From Dirofilaria immitis (lineage: Eukaryota > Nematoda > Chromadorea > Rhabditida > Onchocercidae), in contig JAKNDB010000105.1 of assembly GCA_024305405.1 (NCBI GenBank), positions 3,099,501-3,163,500 on the forward strand: 64,000 nt of DNA. Reading direction: 5' to 3'. Positions within the stretch are counted from its first letter, which is position 1, and each line of letters starts with the position of its first letter. The notes under the pieces were generated by a model. The model was not told where the DNA came from. It searched no databases and worked only from the letters and a program-made list of their open reading frames with translations. This document shows positions 26,481-47,546 of the stretch, in pieces. The translations under genes were made by a program, and so were the position numbers.

Positions 26481-26583
26481 GGAGATGGTTTTGGTGGTGT
26501 GTAGGGGTCTCTTAATTTCCCTTTTCTTGACAATCAATTAAACAGTAATATTTTCAAGAGTCCAGCTTAATATATGAGAGTAA

Positions 26584-27246
<663 letters not shown>

Positions 27247-28806
27247 AAATGCGAAATGAAATCTTATCCTTGTTATCTTGCTTTTTGTTATTATGTTTAA
27301 GTAATGATAAATTTTTGTTAAATGTTGCGGTGTCATTAGGTTGGAACATATCAGTAATCTTCCTTATGCCATTGTAATTCTAGCGTAACTGTCAAAGAAA
27401 CCTACCTGCGATGTTTGTTACTCTGATGAACGTGCTAATTTAGATTGATTTCTATTTTCTGTTCCATAAATTCTTTTCTAACATTATTTGGAGTTATTCA
27501 AAGCTGGTTATTGTCTTTTGGCTTGAGAAATGGGTTGTCGTTATTGCCTTAGTGACGTATTGATGCGCATTCTGGAGAACTGAATATCCTGAGCTTTCTG
27601 CTATCGTATGCTTTTAAATGGAACAGTTTAACGTATCATGATTGTCTCACAAAGCTGATTGATAGTAATTTTCATGTGGTAGAAGCTTTGATAGCTTTCT
27701 ACGAAATATGTCACTATTTAGTCAGTGTGCTACGAATTTGTAAAGCTTAGGACATAATACTTAGGAGAACGGTTCTGAAGAATGTTTTGTCAGTTATTAG
27801 CATTGACATGTTATATTCCGATAACTGTCATATACAGAACTTCTAACTGACAAGCGAAGGTACGAACTCACTTATAGAAATGTTGAGAGAACCATATGGA
27901 CCGATATTATCGGGAAAAATTGTTATTCCCTTGACGTGTTTCGGACTTAATTTGAAAGCTGTACGTTGCTCGCTTGCTTGTTTCTCACCCACATATACTT
28001 GTTTTAAAAGATGGAAGGAATTAAATCTTATGGTAGAATGTAGTCAGATAGAAGTTGGATGTACCGAACTCCTTGGTATAGTATTCGTTGACACTCAAAC
28101 GTTTATAGGTATTATTTACTAACGTATTGTCGCTGTAGAAATTTGCGTAGTTTGGACAGAATTAGTTTTTGAATACATCAGTCGGAGGTATAACAATTCG
28201 GATCAAGCATGGCAAAATAGGAACACTTCCGAAAAGTATGTTCTTAAAAATTAGATGAAATTTTTTTCTTCCGTCATGTTCATCTGTTGCCAGATAATTC
28301 AGGTGAATAATTTTTTTTTCAAATTTTTGGAGATTAGTGATACCAGGCTCGAAAATCTCTAAATTTTTTGAAGATATTTTGAGAAAGTTGAGCATATTCT
28401 CTCGTATTTTTAATCTTTATCTATGATTCGCTGTTATGATTATCAAATGTTATTCATAACTGTTCTGTAGTTAACCATATTTCTTTTTAAATTGTTAAGT
28501 TACTAAATCTTATAAATAAGATAGTTCTGGCTTGACATTTCCTAAAATAACAATGATTTTTTCATGAAACCAGTACAGCACGCTATACCAGTTTGTGACC
28601 ACTAGAGAAAGATGAAGTAAATTTATTTCAATTAAAATGTAGTTTTAAATTTTGAGATTTCTAAGCAAATTCTACGAGCTATGCAGTAGGCAATTCTCAT
28701 CAAGTTAGTTAGTTCTCACGTCACATGCTAATGATGCATGGTGTTGAGATTATCAAAATTGGCAGTAGAAAGAAATTCTGTTGTGGTGTTCATAGTTGTT
28801 AGCGGA
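27247..28806. other. Intergenic, no supported gene
   Basis: Holds the rpl-43 3' UTR. A 79-codon frame at 27880-28122 has no recognisable motif and no splice partner and is not called. Nothing else was seen. Confidence 0.4.
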
Positions 28807-29153
28807 ATGGAGCTAGTTGACAAGGTATAATTTCATATAAAATCAAATATCGTCCTACGGAGATATTATTTTTAGTCTTGATATTTTTCATTTTCATTAC
28901 ATGATTTTGTTTCCTTTCCATTTTTTTACGAAATTTATTTTAATTCCAGTTCTCGACACTAATTAAAAGATTCATTTCAAAAAAATCAGTAAAGTGCTCT
29001 GAACGTGATGAAAGATTCCATACGATAAAGAATTTGGCAAAGGATGCAAAATTAAAGTACAAATTTTCAAATTCCAATCGCCGAATTTTCGAAGACGTGC
29101 CGAATTTGATTATTTTATGCAATACATTAAAATGGAAACAAGTGATGCTATGA
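28807..29153 (+). CDS. Small two-exon protein, 73 residues, unrecognised
   Basis: Exon 1 (28807-28824) encodes MELVDK and ends at CAAG|GTATAA. Exon 2 (28950-29153) follows a TTCCAG acceptor and continues in the same phase with FSTLIKRFISKKSVK, then ERDERFHTIKNLAKDA, to TGA. AATAAA polyadenylation signals occur 17 and 36 bases after the stop. The product is basic and soluble, with alternating hydrophobic and Lys/Arg residues compatible with helices; no signal peptide or membrane segment. It matches no family I know. Joined phase, clean splice sites and 3' signals argue for a real gene, although the first exon is only six codons. Confidence 0.55.
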
Positions 29154-30020
29154 CAATCATTCTGTCAAGAATAAATGTACATGTATGAAATAAAGCAAAT
29201 TTTTTTCGATAATTGGCTGTCTTGAAATTCTTTCTTTAAAGACTTTGCACATTCCGTCTTATCTCTCGTTGTCATCATCATTATGTATCATTTGTACGAT
29301 CTTAGATATTTTAGATTCGATTATAAGCTCCGTTATTCATTTCATTGCCACTCAAAAATTTTAAATCAATGAAATGATTCTCATTACTTCTTTCCATCTA
29401 AATCATCACACTGTTAATAGAAAATGTCTTATTACTCCCACATTTTGTGTATACTTTTATTTCTGCCAAACTTTAACACAGGCTTAATTAGTTAGCGTAT
29501 CTTTGAGATTCGTTGTATCTTACTTTTACGGCAACGCTTAATAATTCTCCTCTTATCAAAAATAATCAACGAAACTCCGTACCTTTCTGCCCCACACATA
29601 CATTCATAACTTCATTCCATTAATTCTGCACCGTTTTCGGTATCTTTGACTATACATTTGGAATTAGATGGAAGTTTGCTCATATTTGCCGCCATTTCCA
29701 TGTATTCTGAATACGCACTATTAAGCCGCGTTTTTTTCAAGTAATTTAACCGTTCATACACGTACTTAATGCCAAAACATGTATTGATTTTTATTGATCC
29801 CTTTACAATAAATTTACGGACATTCTATTGCAACATTATGACCTTTCTAACGAAGTTTTTTTAACTCTTCATAAACCTTAAGATGAGCTTTCCGAAAATT
29901 TTAAAGTGAAAGTATTACTATATGCTCACACCAGCTCACCGTAAAATACTTCACATTTATCAATAATACTTCGAAGAAATACTGTATTTTATCGAAATTT
30001 GATAAGGGTCTTCCTGATAT

Positions 30021-30052
<32 letters not shown>

Positions 30053-31074
30053 GTATACGTATAGAGTCATATTCGTCTGATAAGTAACAAATTTCGCACG
30101 CTTATAAAATAGTAAAATTTTAAAAACCTTTAGACCCGTGTCTAACCTTCTCTATTCATAGCGAAAAATACTAATGCATCACACCAATACCGAATTCTCT
30201 CAACAAAGAACAGTTAAATAAATAATAGATAGATAGATGGACATGAACATAAATACCGCTCAAAATAAATGAAGATACTAAGTAAATGCAATTTGGGGAA
30301 GAGCTGGCAAAAATTGTGTAGTTTAAATATAAATTATGTGGGCACATGATTTAAAATAAGTTATAAAAGCGATGATCATTTAGAGTATTTTCTCATTTTT
30401 TAAATTTTACAAATCATTATCATAATTTTTCAAAAAAATAATGCATGGAAAGGAACAAAACAAGTAATAAAGGGCCATGATAAAATGGAAAAAAATAACA
30501 ATACAGTAATGCATTCGTCAAATTGTGAAAAGATCTAATTAAATAAGGCCATCTTTTTCCTTATCAAAAATTTTATTTTCAATGCATAATTTAAGTGAGA
30601 GTTAAGCTATAAATGAACATAAATCAATGTTACTGAATTAACAAGTAACAAAAATTAATTACTAAAAATTTACAGAATGCTCAACTATAGGGGAAGTGAT
30701 TGAATAGTATTTTCTCCAAAGGAAACAATTAGTGTAAGGTAAAAACCGTCGACAGTAGACTCAGATTTCTAATCCTAAATATGAGAAACAAAAAAATGGA
30801 GTTATATTTAGTATTTTGATGAGAAAATACTTACTGAACAGCATCAAAAATTACTCCTACGAAGTCAAAAATATCACTTTTTCTGAAAACTTCGCAATCA
30901 AAACACGATAATATTGCATTTGATCATTCTGGACAGAGATTAAAACTTCTAGTTATTGCATTTTTGATTTTAAACCAACATTTTTGTTACACATCCGATA
31001 TTACGCTAATAAATTCACTATTCTCGCGAACTCAGAAATCAATATAGATCGGCAGAAGATTTCCCATGTTTACT
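29154..31074. other. Intergenic AT-rich spacer
   Basis: Lies between the small gene and the convergent cyk-4 downstream copy. It contains an AT dinucleotide tract (30017-30056) and no supportable exon. The cyk-4 3' UTR is expected at its right end. Confidence 0.45.
30017..30056. repeat. AT-rich microsatellite
   Basis: A TA dinucleotide run of about 26 bases, flanked by imperfect ATACAT units. A simple repeat. Confidence 0.9.
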
Positions 31075-37701
<6,627 letters not shown>

Positions 37702-39215
37702 TCAAGACAATACGAGATCTATCACAGCAAATGTTATCATTCATCACTTCTTGTAAATGTTTTTTCTGCAAGAAAAAACTTTGCTTCGCATAAATCGTAA
37801 ATTAGCAGGAACGATATGTAGTGTCAATTTTCCTCGGAAGAAAAATAACAACAATAACAATAAAACTTCATATTGAAAACATTCTAACACGTTATTTCCT
37901 TAGTAAATGGACTGAAGCGAACATTCAGATAAAATCATATGAGTTAAGGAAACATACAATGACACTTATGGTCGTACAGAAAAATTTTACAAGGACTAAA
38001 AAATGGTAAATAATTTCATTATGATATGAAATATGGATACAAATAAAAAATCCCAAATGACTGTACTGGATGAAAGATAATATACTGTCTCAACCGAAAT
38101 ATTAAAACACATTTGCGCCGATAAAAACAGATCTTGAAATCTTCCGCCTTTCCTCCTTTCCCGCCTTTTGTAAATTTAAGATTTGTCCCTCTTGCAGCCC
38201 GAAACGCAGACCTTACATTGCAATATTACAAATTTGTCCTGAAAATCCGTTCAATGATGCAGTTTTCTTTTCTATTATATTCTTCTAGATCAGTGGTCAA
38301 GTTTAACTTATTGCGCAGAGAATAAAACTATTTTAACGCAAAATATTTTATTGACATCGTGAAAAATTGCCTAGCAGAACTTTGCTAGGCGCATAACATT
38401 TAAGCACTGTTGTATACACAATAAAATATTGTTAATATTCTGAAAATGAATCAATAAATGATAGTAAAAATCGCAATGGATGCCTACACCAGTGTTATTG
38501 CACATCGATCAATGAAGAATATGACATATAGGAAAAATCACATACGAATATTTGCCTTAAACACTCACTTTTATACTCATATGGACCAAATTATTATCAC
38601 CAAAATTTTTATTTTCACTTCGAATAATGTTACTCGATATTTTGCCTTTCAATTTAAAGTCTCAATCAAATCTAATACCTTACAAAATTATTCCGAACAG
38701 GAAAAATCAGCACAAGAAAATTTTCCTATGCAAATTTACATCGTTACTAGCAAGATATCTACGGTAATGATCCAGTTACCCAAATGAATTAGCTTAGTGG
38801 AGATGACATACTAGGTATAAAACTTTCCTAAAAAGTGAATTCAATGAAAAAATATTTCCGTTTTAATTAACAAACGATTAGCTCAAGAAAATTATGACAA
38901 AAAATACTGAATAAAAAAGTTAAGACACAAAGAGAATTTAGGTTAGTTAGAGAGGATCGGCTGAGATGTCAAAGGTACTAAAAATTCATTTTCAAATATA
39001 CCGGAAATTATTTTCCATTATAATGACATGCAAAAATCTGATCTGTGTTCTCTCGCATATCGCAAAAGGAAATGCTGCATCAGAAAATATCGATGTTGCT
39101 GAATGCTTTCCCAAAAATGTCTGGGCTATCTCTTAAAAAAGTAAATGCTAAGACCCTTAAAATTATTTTTGAAAATGTTAGAAAAAATAGAAGTATCTTC
39201 ATATCAAGAATAAGT
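37702..39215. other. Spacer between the two cyk-4 copies
   Basis: About 1.5 kb from the start of the downstream copy to the stop of the upstream copy. It must hold the 3' UTR of one and the promoter of the other. Frames at 38134-38325 and 38458-38787 have no motif or splice context and are not called. Confidence 0.45.
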
Positions 39216-42200
39216 TCAAAAAATGTCGCCGAGGAGATGTTTTCGTTTTGATATTTTTGGTTGATATATATTTATTTTTTGTCCAGATGGTGGAGTTTCA
39301 ACTGGCCCCAGAATTGATTTGTTTGGATTCTTATGCGGAGTTCTGACAGGCTTGTTGTTGTCATTTGATGTACTGAAAAACTCAGTATGAGTATGATGTT
39401 TTCTCGATTCCTTTTTACTTAATCGACAAATATTTTATTATCCTTGCTTAACTTCGTAGAATTATTGCCTACCATTTAGGACTGTTGATCAATGTTATTC
39501 CATTACCAAAATTGTAAAATTTAGGCCAATAGTCTAGAGGCATTCTGAGCAAAGCTAACATTACCATTACCTGCAAAAGAAGTTTTAAATTTTACTCTTT
39601 TTTATTTACTGCATATCCTGAGAAACTTGAGAAAGCATTTTACGTCCTTCTCATAATTTAGAAGGTACAAAACTTGCTCAGATAGCGGAATATTTATTCA
39701 AAAAGTCATGCAGCAACCTGTTTTGCTTCTTCATCAGTTGTCGTTACATGCGAAGGAGCTGAACCTACAATCACTGCTGCAACGCAACGTGCTAAGACTT
39801 TTGGAGGCATCTTGTTTTGAATGCAATTATTACAAATCTGAAATAAAAGTAAAACAATAAAAAGTACTGAATAAAAACACAAAGATCCACCTAAACTTTT
39901 TCGAATTTCATTTCAAAAAATTAGTGGGATATTGGGCATTGTGTGATAGGTCGGTTATTTCTACCAATGGCTATTTTATTATATAAAAGAGGAAGTATCC
40001 GGCTTCGAAAATTGGGAAAATGACTACTTTTTCACTGTAATTTTTAGCAGGCTAACTTTTTGAAAATGAGCACACAGAAAAGCCAGTGTATCTCGATTTG
40101 GACAGGGTAAATCCATAATGCTATGATTCAAAGTTTTAGTATCACCCATTTCGGCAGCATTAACAAACTCTTCCCAAGATGTGCTCGGAATTATTGGATC
40201 CTGTAAGTTGAAATTTTACAGAAATTTAAAGAATTCTGCAAATTTGGACAATTCATATAATGTTTAGAACTACACTCATAGCGATTAAAATTATATTAAG
40301 GGAAAAACCAAAAGATATTCATCGAACGAACTCGTAGCTTAATTAAGAAATGCTTAATGCAGCTTGTTATTGTTTCCGTGTCGTGGTAATCTAATTTTGG
40401 AACGGAACGACCATTTTGGAATTCAGCCAACAATTTTTGAACTTGGATGTCATCTCTGGAAATTATTGAAGATAAATAGAAGCAAGAAAATCACTCTTTT
40501 TAAAGACTTTCTCAAATTTTTAGATTTTATTTCATATGTTTTTTAAAATTTTTCTAGGATCAATTTAAAACTAGAGAATTCAATAAATTACCCAGGAATT
40601 CGGTAAATACCTTCGGAGCATAATCGATTCTTTTCTAAAGCCAAAATGCAATGAATAAGAATTGATGGTATCATAGGTTGCGTAGAAGGACATAAATCTT
40701 TCAAGCGTGGACGTTGTTTGGAAGATGTGCGAGATGTTGGAGTTCGTGGCACGCAAGGCACTGGTGCATTATTGATGCATGCTTTATGGATATGTAAACC
40801 ACAATCTGAACGACTGTTACAAACGTAAAAATGATGAATTAAATTTCTCCTCACGATTTAAGGAGCAAAAACTTTATTTTCGCTTAACTTTAACTTAGAA
40901 TATCAGAAACAATGGCTTGAAAAAAATAAATTTGCATTTAATAAAATTTCAGAAAGATTACCGCAGCATTTGTAAGCTTGTTTTCCAACAATTCCAATCC
41001 ATCCATTACACACTTCACAGTGATCTCCAAGAATTGAACTATGATTAGTGTATGCATGTTGCCGTGTTGAGATTGATGCACCATGAGTCCAAGTTTTCTT
41101 GTCACTGATTGGAGTTGTCCTTTAAAAGATTTTTGCGGAAAGAAATATATCTAAAACCATATATTCTGATTTCACTTGATTAACTGATTGATTTAATTCA
41201 ATTTATATTATGCTAAGGAAATTAAGAGCCAATGAAGTAACATTCCTTAAGCTAAATGTTATGTTTTAAATATCTTTTCACATTGAATTAAAGAGAAAAG
41301 GTGCTATGAAACGAAACAATTAAAATGCCAATCTAAGCTAAAATGACGATGCGTTAAAAAAATTCGGAATTTTTCTCGGGAAAAACTTTATGGGACAAAT
41401 TCAATATTGCCAAAAAGTTAATCTATAACAAATCTCACGAAACTTTCTTGGATCTCCGTTCTTTTGCATTATTCCAACGTTGAAGATATCTACATATATA
41501 TAAGATCTAACATTCTAATGTGAAAAGATGATTTGACTACAGATCTAAACTATCATTTAGTTTGATGATACAGATGTCACTAATATATGCAAAAATAATG
41601 TAGTTCAAGTTTGTTCTTTTTTTAGAAATTAATAATAAAGTCCTCATTACATTATCATATGGTATTTCAAAGATTCAAGTTATTTGTAATAAAAAATGAC
41701 CTAATTCAGCTTAAACCCGTCCTTATTGCCTGATGTGATCTTTGCTACTTTATTCTTCTTTTCAAGCTAAAAATTAACTAGGAAAGAGCTTTTTTACATT
41801 CAGAAATTTAATGAGCATGTAAATAAATTGGAATATTTCTTGGTTTGTTCAAAAATTCTTTAATTTGAAATATAAGTCCAATTTCTTACGAGTCGCATAA
41901 TAAATGATTTACAGAGTTTGACTTATAAGCAAAAATTTCATTTTACAATTGATGCAGTACATAGTAGTTTAATATAAATATATTGCATTCGTGACATGAT
42001 TTCAAATATTAATGAGAATTTGAAATTAGACGAAGTGTTGTTGAAATAAAAAAGTAATCGTCGTTAGAGTAAAATTCGCATGCAAAAGAATTTAGATGTG
42101 AAGTTCATGCTCAAAAAATTTTGAATAAGAAATTTTGAATACAATTATTTGTATAAGTCGTTTTTATTTCTTATATTGTTAGCAACCACAACGATAACAC

Positions 42201-44273
42201 GAGTAGTAAACCTATTTCTGTTGTCAGGAAATAATTCAGTTAAAAGTAATTGATCAACATGAATCTACAATATCACAAGAATTGTGATACTGGACAATCA
42301 CTCAATAAGATATATTTCTCAGGGTATATTGTAGCTTACGAAGAAATGCTATGAAAAAGCAAAAGTTTTTCAGCTTTAGGAATAAAAACTAACAGATCGA
42401 CTGAACTGGTTTTATACCGCGGTTTTAACATATTTGTTGGAAGTACCATTGTCTCTTCTGACTTCTAAAAACATATTTAATATTAATTTTTAGATTAGTC
42501 TTATGTAATATATCGACAACCTAAAGTCGAGAATTTTCTAAAAAAAGTTTCCGAAAATTCAGGAAATTCGAATCTTCTGTTTTGAATCACAGAGGCAAGA
42601 AATCGACCAGTTAATAGAATAAAAAATACAGCAATCTCGTTTGAAGACAATGAATGATTCATGGAGGATTTGATGACTATTTCAGGTAATTTCTTTTTTC
42701 AGTGTTAATTTTGCTTATTGTTATGATTTCTGCTTCTACGTCATCTTTTGATCGTTTACAAGGCGTTTCCTAAAATTCAAGTAAATTGTTGCACTATAAG
42801 GATAGCATTATACATATTGAAAAATCGACCAAAAATAACTTTGCAAACACATCATTAAACAAATTAAATTGAAGCTTACCACTTCTTCTTCAACGGTATC
42901 TATCATTATGCTTTTTTTGGTCGCTTGTTAATCACTGCGGAGACACGTTTTCTTGTCAGTGAAACCATACTGCGTGACCTGGATTGAGAAACAAATAACA
43001 ATAAAACTTTTTCAATTAATTTTAAAAAATAAATCAACATTATTTACCTTCTGTAAATCTTTCCATTTCGTAGACGCGACTCATCTATTTCATCTGATGA
43101 AATATCAAATATATCGGCAGTTTTGTCATAGCCTATATTTTCGCCCTCTGACGAATTACGTGAAAAACTTTGATATGCATGTGATCCTCGTCGTGTGATA
43201 GCTCTTTTATTGAGTATGCTGCCACTTGCAAATAATCTTTCTCGATCCTCTATGCTTAAATGTGATTGGTCCTAAAAAACAATCACGTTATTTAAATATA
43301 ATGAAATTAAGTTTGAAACTTCAATTCCGATCTACTGTATTTATGATACAATGGAAAAAAATGCGATGAAATGGAGACCTTCAGAAGATCACTGACAAGT
43401 TCGAATTTCCTTTCCCATTCCATAATATCATGTTGCATACTTTTCTTCTCAGATATTAGAACTGCAATTTGAGAACGAGCATCACGAAGCTGTTCCCTGT
43501 ACAACAGAATTTCTTTTCGCAGTCCGCTAAAATTGTGTTCAAAAATTCATGCATTTCAGAAGTTCTCGCAATTCATGAACGCAAACTTCATAAACAGTAC
43601 GACAAAAAACTAGTGAAAGTCAAAATATGTGGGAATTTTCCGAAATGCAGTCATAGGAGACATTGAAAAGAATACTTAAAAAGAAATATATAGAGTGTGC
43701 AGAAGAAGAAATAAAGTGCAGAAGAAAAAATATGAAATGAAACTTATAAAATATGAATTGATTTTTAAACATAAATTAACAAAAAAGTCCAAAAAGTTAC
43801 TGAAAATTTTGCATAATTTTCCAAATTTTAAAAGAAACTTACTCCTTTTCTTTATTCCTCTGCTCAAGTTCTTCTTCCACAGCTTCTGCTCTCATTTTCT
43901 CATAATTCCAAACATAAATTAACAAAAAAGTCCAAAAAGTAACTGAAAATTTTATATAATTTTCCAGATTTTAGAAAAAACATACTCCTTTTCTTTATTC
44001 CTCTGCTCAAGTTCTTCTTCCACAGCTTCTGCTCTCGTTTTCTCATAATTCCAATTTTGCCTCATTTGTTCCAATAAGTCAAGCACTTTTAGCATATCTG
44101 AAATACTACCTTTCAAACTTAACGCACTCGTAATATTTCAGTTAGGATAAAGAAATATATGAAGAACTACCGATTCGGTTGTGTCCCTCGATCAAAGCTA
44201 TGGCGAAACGACTGCTTTCGCTATAATCCTTAAGAATTTCGCGAGATCTCCCGCTGCATACGATTTTATCCAT
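39216..44273 (-). CDS. CYK-4/MgcRacGAP paralogue, upstream divergent copy
   Basis: A tandem paralogue of cyk-4 with the same intron positions. Exons: 44171-44273, 43986-44097, 43379-43526, 43048-43271, 42880-42978, about 42678-42769, 42394-42464, 40962-41119, 40592-40805, 40332-40455, 40057-40200, 39718-39837, 39473-39570, 39216-39372. It starts [13 protein letters not shown]. Coiled coil ([19 protein letters not shown]) and every C1 zinc ligand are kept, and so is the arginine finger (GIYRIPG). The RhoGAP core has drifted: KHFLIKL replaces KRFLRE, losing the conserved Arg, and RCVAAVIVG replaces RCIAPTIVG. The 72-residue C1/GAP exon matches the other copy at 52 positions by hand count. Exon 6 joins exon 7 in phase only if one A is added to the run at 42694-42699. 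The gene looks expressed-type and full length rather than dead, but GAP catalysis is doubtful. Confidence 0.88.
43767..44052. repeat. 143-bp tandem duplication inside a coiled-coil exon
   Basis: Positions 43767-43909 and 43910-44052 are two copies of one unit containing the 3' half of an exon ([21 protein letters not shown]), its donor site and adjoining intron. The exon part differs at about one codon (Met/Thr); the intron part differs at several places. The transcript-downstream partial exon (about 43843-43910) keeps a donor (GTAAGT) but lacks the original acceptor, so it is probably skipped. Confidence 0.88.
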
Positions 44274-47200
44274 GTTTCAGCTATATTATATGCTAAAATT
44301 ATTCGTAATTTTACATTTTCATTTTCTCTCTCTGATAGCGATACAAATCATATTTGACAGGCTGTAACTTTTCATATTTAGAGATAACAATTTAAATATT
44401 TTCATTCCTAAACAATATTACAACTTTGATTCGTTTTTATACTTCATTATTCATACTAATTATGGCACTAGTTAATAAAATAAAAATTTAACTCCGTGGC
44501 CTACAAGAAATAGCCTGAGCCAATTAGTACGTTAGCCTCATCTTAATTCATTCGCCTTTATCTTCTCTCCTTTCAGTATTCCTTTTTCTACTGGATAATC
44601 AAAATTAATATTAGCAATAGCTGAAACAATTATTTCAAAGGATTTCTAAGTAAATGAATGCAATGAAATGACAAATCTGAAAACATGAAAAATCAGAAAG
44701 ATTATGAATCCATTCAGGTGATAAATTTAAAATATTCACATTATTTTAAATTAGAAAAATCACGACGATTACGAATAATGTCAGCTAATACCATGTACTT
44801 ATTATTAATCTAATCGACAATCAAGCTTCTCCCAATATGACGTTAGATCATCCACGCTTTACTTTTTGATATTTTCGGACTATTGTACTTAATGATTGAA
44901 TACCCATGATCTATTGGATATATTTTCTATTCTTTCTCTATAATGGTTAAAGTTCAAGGCCTTCTACTGAACTAAGTGAGGAAAAAAGGCCTCTAGAAGT
45001 TTGGTCAAAGCTTATGAGCCAAAGCTGAACAATAGTGCTCCCATTGACAAAAGACACCATCATTTTAATTTCAAATGTCCTTCTTGCCGCCACTATTCTC
45101 TTGTCTCTTTCTGTAGCGCTATAACGAATCTTATCGATCTCGGCCTGTCCATCGGTGTCCACTGGTCATCTTTCTAATTTTTAAAGTACGTTATTGGTAA
45201 TAAAGTGCCATTTCTTCTTACTGAGAAGTTTAGTATAAAGTAGAAATGCATACAAATTTTTTTATTTCTTAATTTGTTGATTTTATGATGAGCGTTTAAA
45301 TTGACCAATTATCATATTTGGATGGGAAATCTGTTGAAGGAGAAAAATAAATATCTTTTGCAAGGCCACCGTTATATAACCGTATTACTAACAGTACAAA
45401 TGAATTGTTGAAAATAGCTGAAAGATAGTAGACTTTCTATCGTACCTGATTGTATGTAGTCCAGCATGCTCTTCTACATCTGCAATTATACGTTCTATGA
45501 ATTGAATTCAGAAAATGATAATACTCTTACATAAATTGAATCCTTACTATTTATTTTTCATCTAATGATAGATTTAAATTTTTCGATTGTCCTATAACTA
45601 TCTTAGCAAATATAATAATACCATGTCGATTAACTCATATATCGTCATGTTGTAGAATCATAACATAAGCAAATAAAATGCAGTTGTTTGAACAATTTAC
45701 AGCACTTCGAAAATAACATTTATTCGGTGATACTGTATGGTTAGCCAATTAAAATTGCTGTATAATAAATCAGAAGCTGAAATTTTCGCTTCCATTTTTC
45801 CTCTATTTCATGAATGCAACTATTCCAGCCTTATCAATTTCTGAATCCCTAAATGGTCACATTAAAAATTCCACTCAAAATTTTCATAATCATAAGGGAA
45901 ATTACTGAACAAAGATACTGTAAAATAATTATAGAAAAAGTTACATACTGTTCTACTTTCTTCTGAAGTGACATTCAGACAGAGATAAACGTTTATTTTT
46001 GATTGCAAAAATCTGTAGATAATAAGTGTTTGTGATGTATCCAAAAGTGAATGAAACAAGATGAATATTATTGTTGGATGTAACGAACAGAATATGAATG
46101 ATTTTGATGAAATTTGTTAAAATTGTTTATGTTTACTCCATGCTAAATATATTTAATAAAATATACAAATAAATATTCTATTCTTAAAAGTAACGTTGCT
46201 GTGCTAATTTCTCACTTAGTTCTGTTCAGATTCGTGATTTGATAATGATGATTCGTAAATGTAGAGTCTGTTAAGACATTATTAGGCGAAATCGGCACCA
46301 GTTGAGATTGACAGACGTAAAATGACTATTGCTGACGTTGAACTATTTAGCGATTTGTATTCTTTAAAATTGCAAATTTACCAGCAATAGCTGAAAAAAG
46401 GCTCTTGACATACTACTAATGCCTTCTTATACATTTATTTTTAATCTTTCCAGGTAAGTAGTTCATATTTGATTAATTACCCAATGAGGAAAACCATTTT
46501 ATAATAGTATTGTATCCATTTACATCGACAAATGAAGAATTGAATAGTTAGCTGCGAGCGGCGCAACATATTGTGACATATCGGGAAATCATTCTAATTA
46601 GATTAGTGTTTTGAACTGAAATTGATTCTTATTCAGTTGCCTCCGACGAAAAACTGAAGACTGCGTAATTTGTGCAATTGAAAAATGACGCATGTAAGAA
46701 ATTGGATCGCTTTTTTTCAATTTTTTAAAAACAATTTCATTTAAAGGCTTTTGGATATTAAAAATTTTCCTCGTATTCTAAGATTTTTTTCTCCGATAAA
46801 CAATTCTAATTTTATCGGACATTAAGATTTAAGATTTTCATTGCTTGTGAAATATCTTTGCAAGAAATACTTTTTAATGGAAAAAAAAATCCATTTCATT
46901 TTTTTAGTTACAAAATTTGCATCATATCATAGTATAAATGCATGAATAGCTAACCTTACAAGTTGCAAATGATAAAAAGCAGCTGCATTTCTTATCTTCT
47001 CGTCTATCTCTGTTCTTCTTCTCTCAATTCTCCCATTTCTGAATTTTTTAAAAAATTTTGTTTAGCGATCATAAAAAAGTAATTAATTTTAAAAGAACTT
47101 CTAATTGTTAATTAATAAAGCATTGCTCATTTGTTAGTTTTTTCTAAAATTGAAATTTGCAAAACATTTTATGTGTAAATCTTCAATTTTCAATATGCTT

Positions 47201-47546
47201 ACTCAGTTTGCTAATATGTTTGAATAAAAACATTGACTACTGATAATTTTCAGTTTCAACGAGTATTACGATAAATTGATTTTGTCTGAAATAATCAATC
47301 TTGAATGATTGGCAAGAACGAGAATAAAGCAGAATCATCAAGTTCATCTGTTAGCGTTGCGAGCGAGAGCGAATCTAGTAAAAAAGCTATCATCCACTAG
47401 CGCATATGTTTAATGAAGTTGACGAAGAATCTAATTACTTTTCAAAAAAGAAGCAGGAAATCAGCGAAATCCTCTGATTAATGCCATCACGATAGTGAAA
47501 AATAATTTTTTAAAGAAAAAAACCATTGAGAACATGGCATCAGTTC
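44274..47546. other. Intergenic; one coding-like frame
   Basis: Upstream of the divergent cyk-4 paralogue and REEP genes. The only stretch with coding composition is on the minus strand near 45060-45156 (DKIRYSATERDKRIVAARRT). It lacks an in-frame ATG and a convincing acceptor, and its family was not recognised. The rest is AT-rich without features. Confidence 0.35.

Noticed and set aside
26274..26537. 87-codon minus-strand frame upstream of rpl-43
   Set aside because: It overlaps plus-strand sequence that fits the CASC3 tail better, and it has no recognised domain or splice sites.
27880..28122. 79-codon plus-strand frame between rpl-43 and the small gene
   Set aside because: No motif, splice partner or bacterial similarity was recognised; its length is within chance for this window.
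30017..30056. AT tract as telomeric, origin or CRISPR-like repeat
   Set aside because: It is a plain dinucleotide microsatellite with no spacer structure or telomere motif.
45060..45162. Minus-strand frame as a cuticle collagen start
   Set aside because: The charged segment superficially recalls collagen N-termini, but no furin-like site or Gly-X-Y repeats follow.
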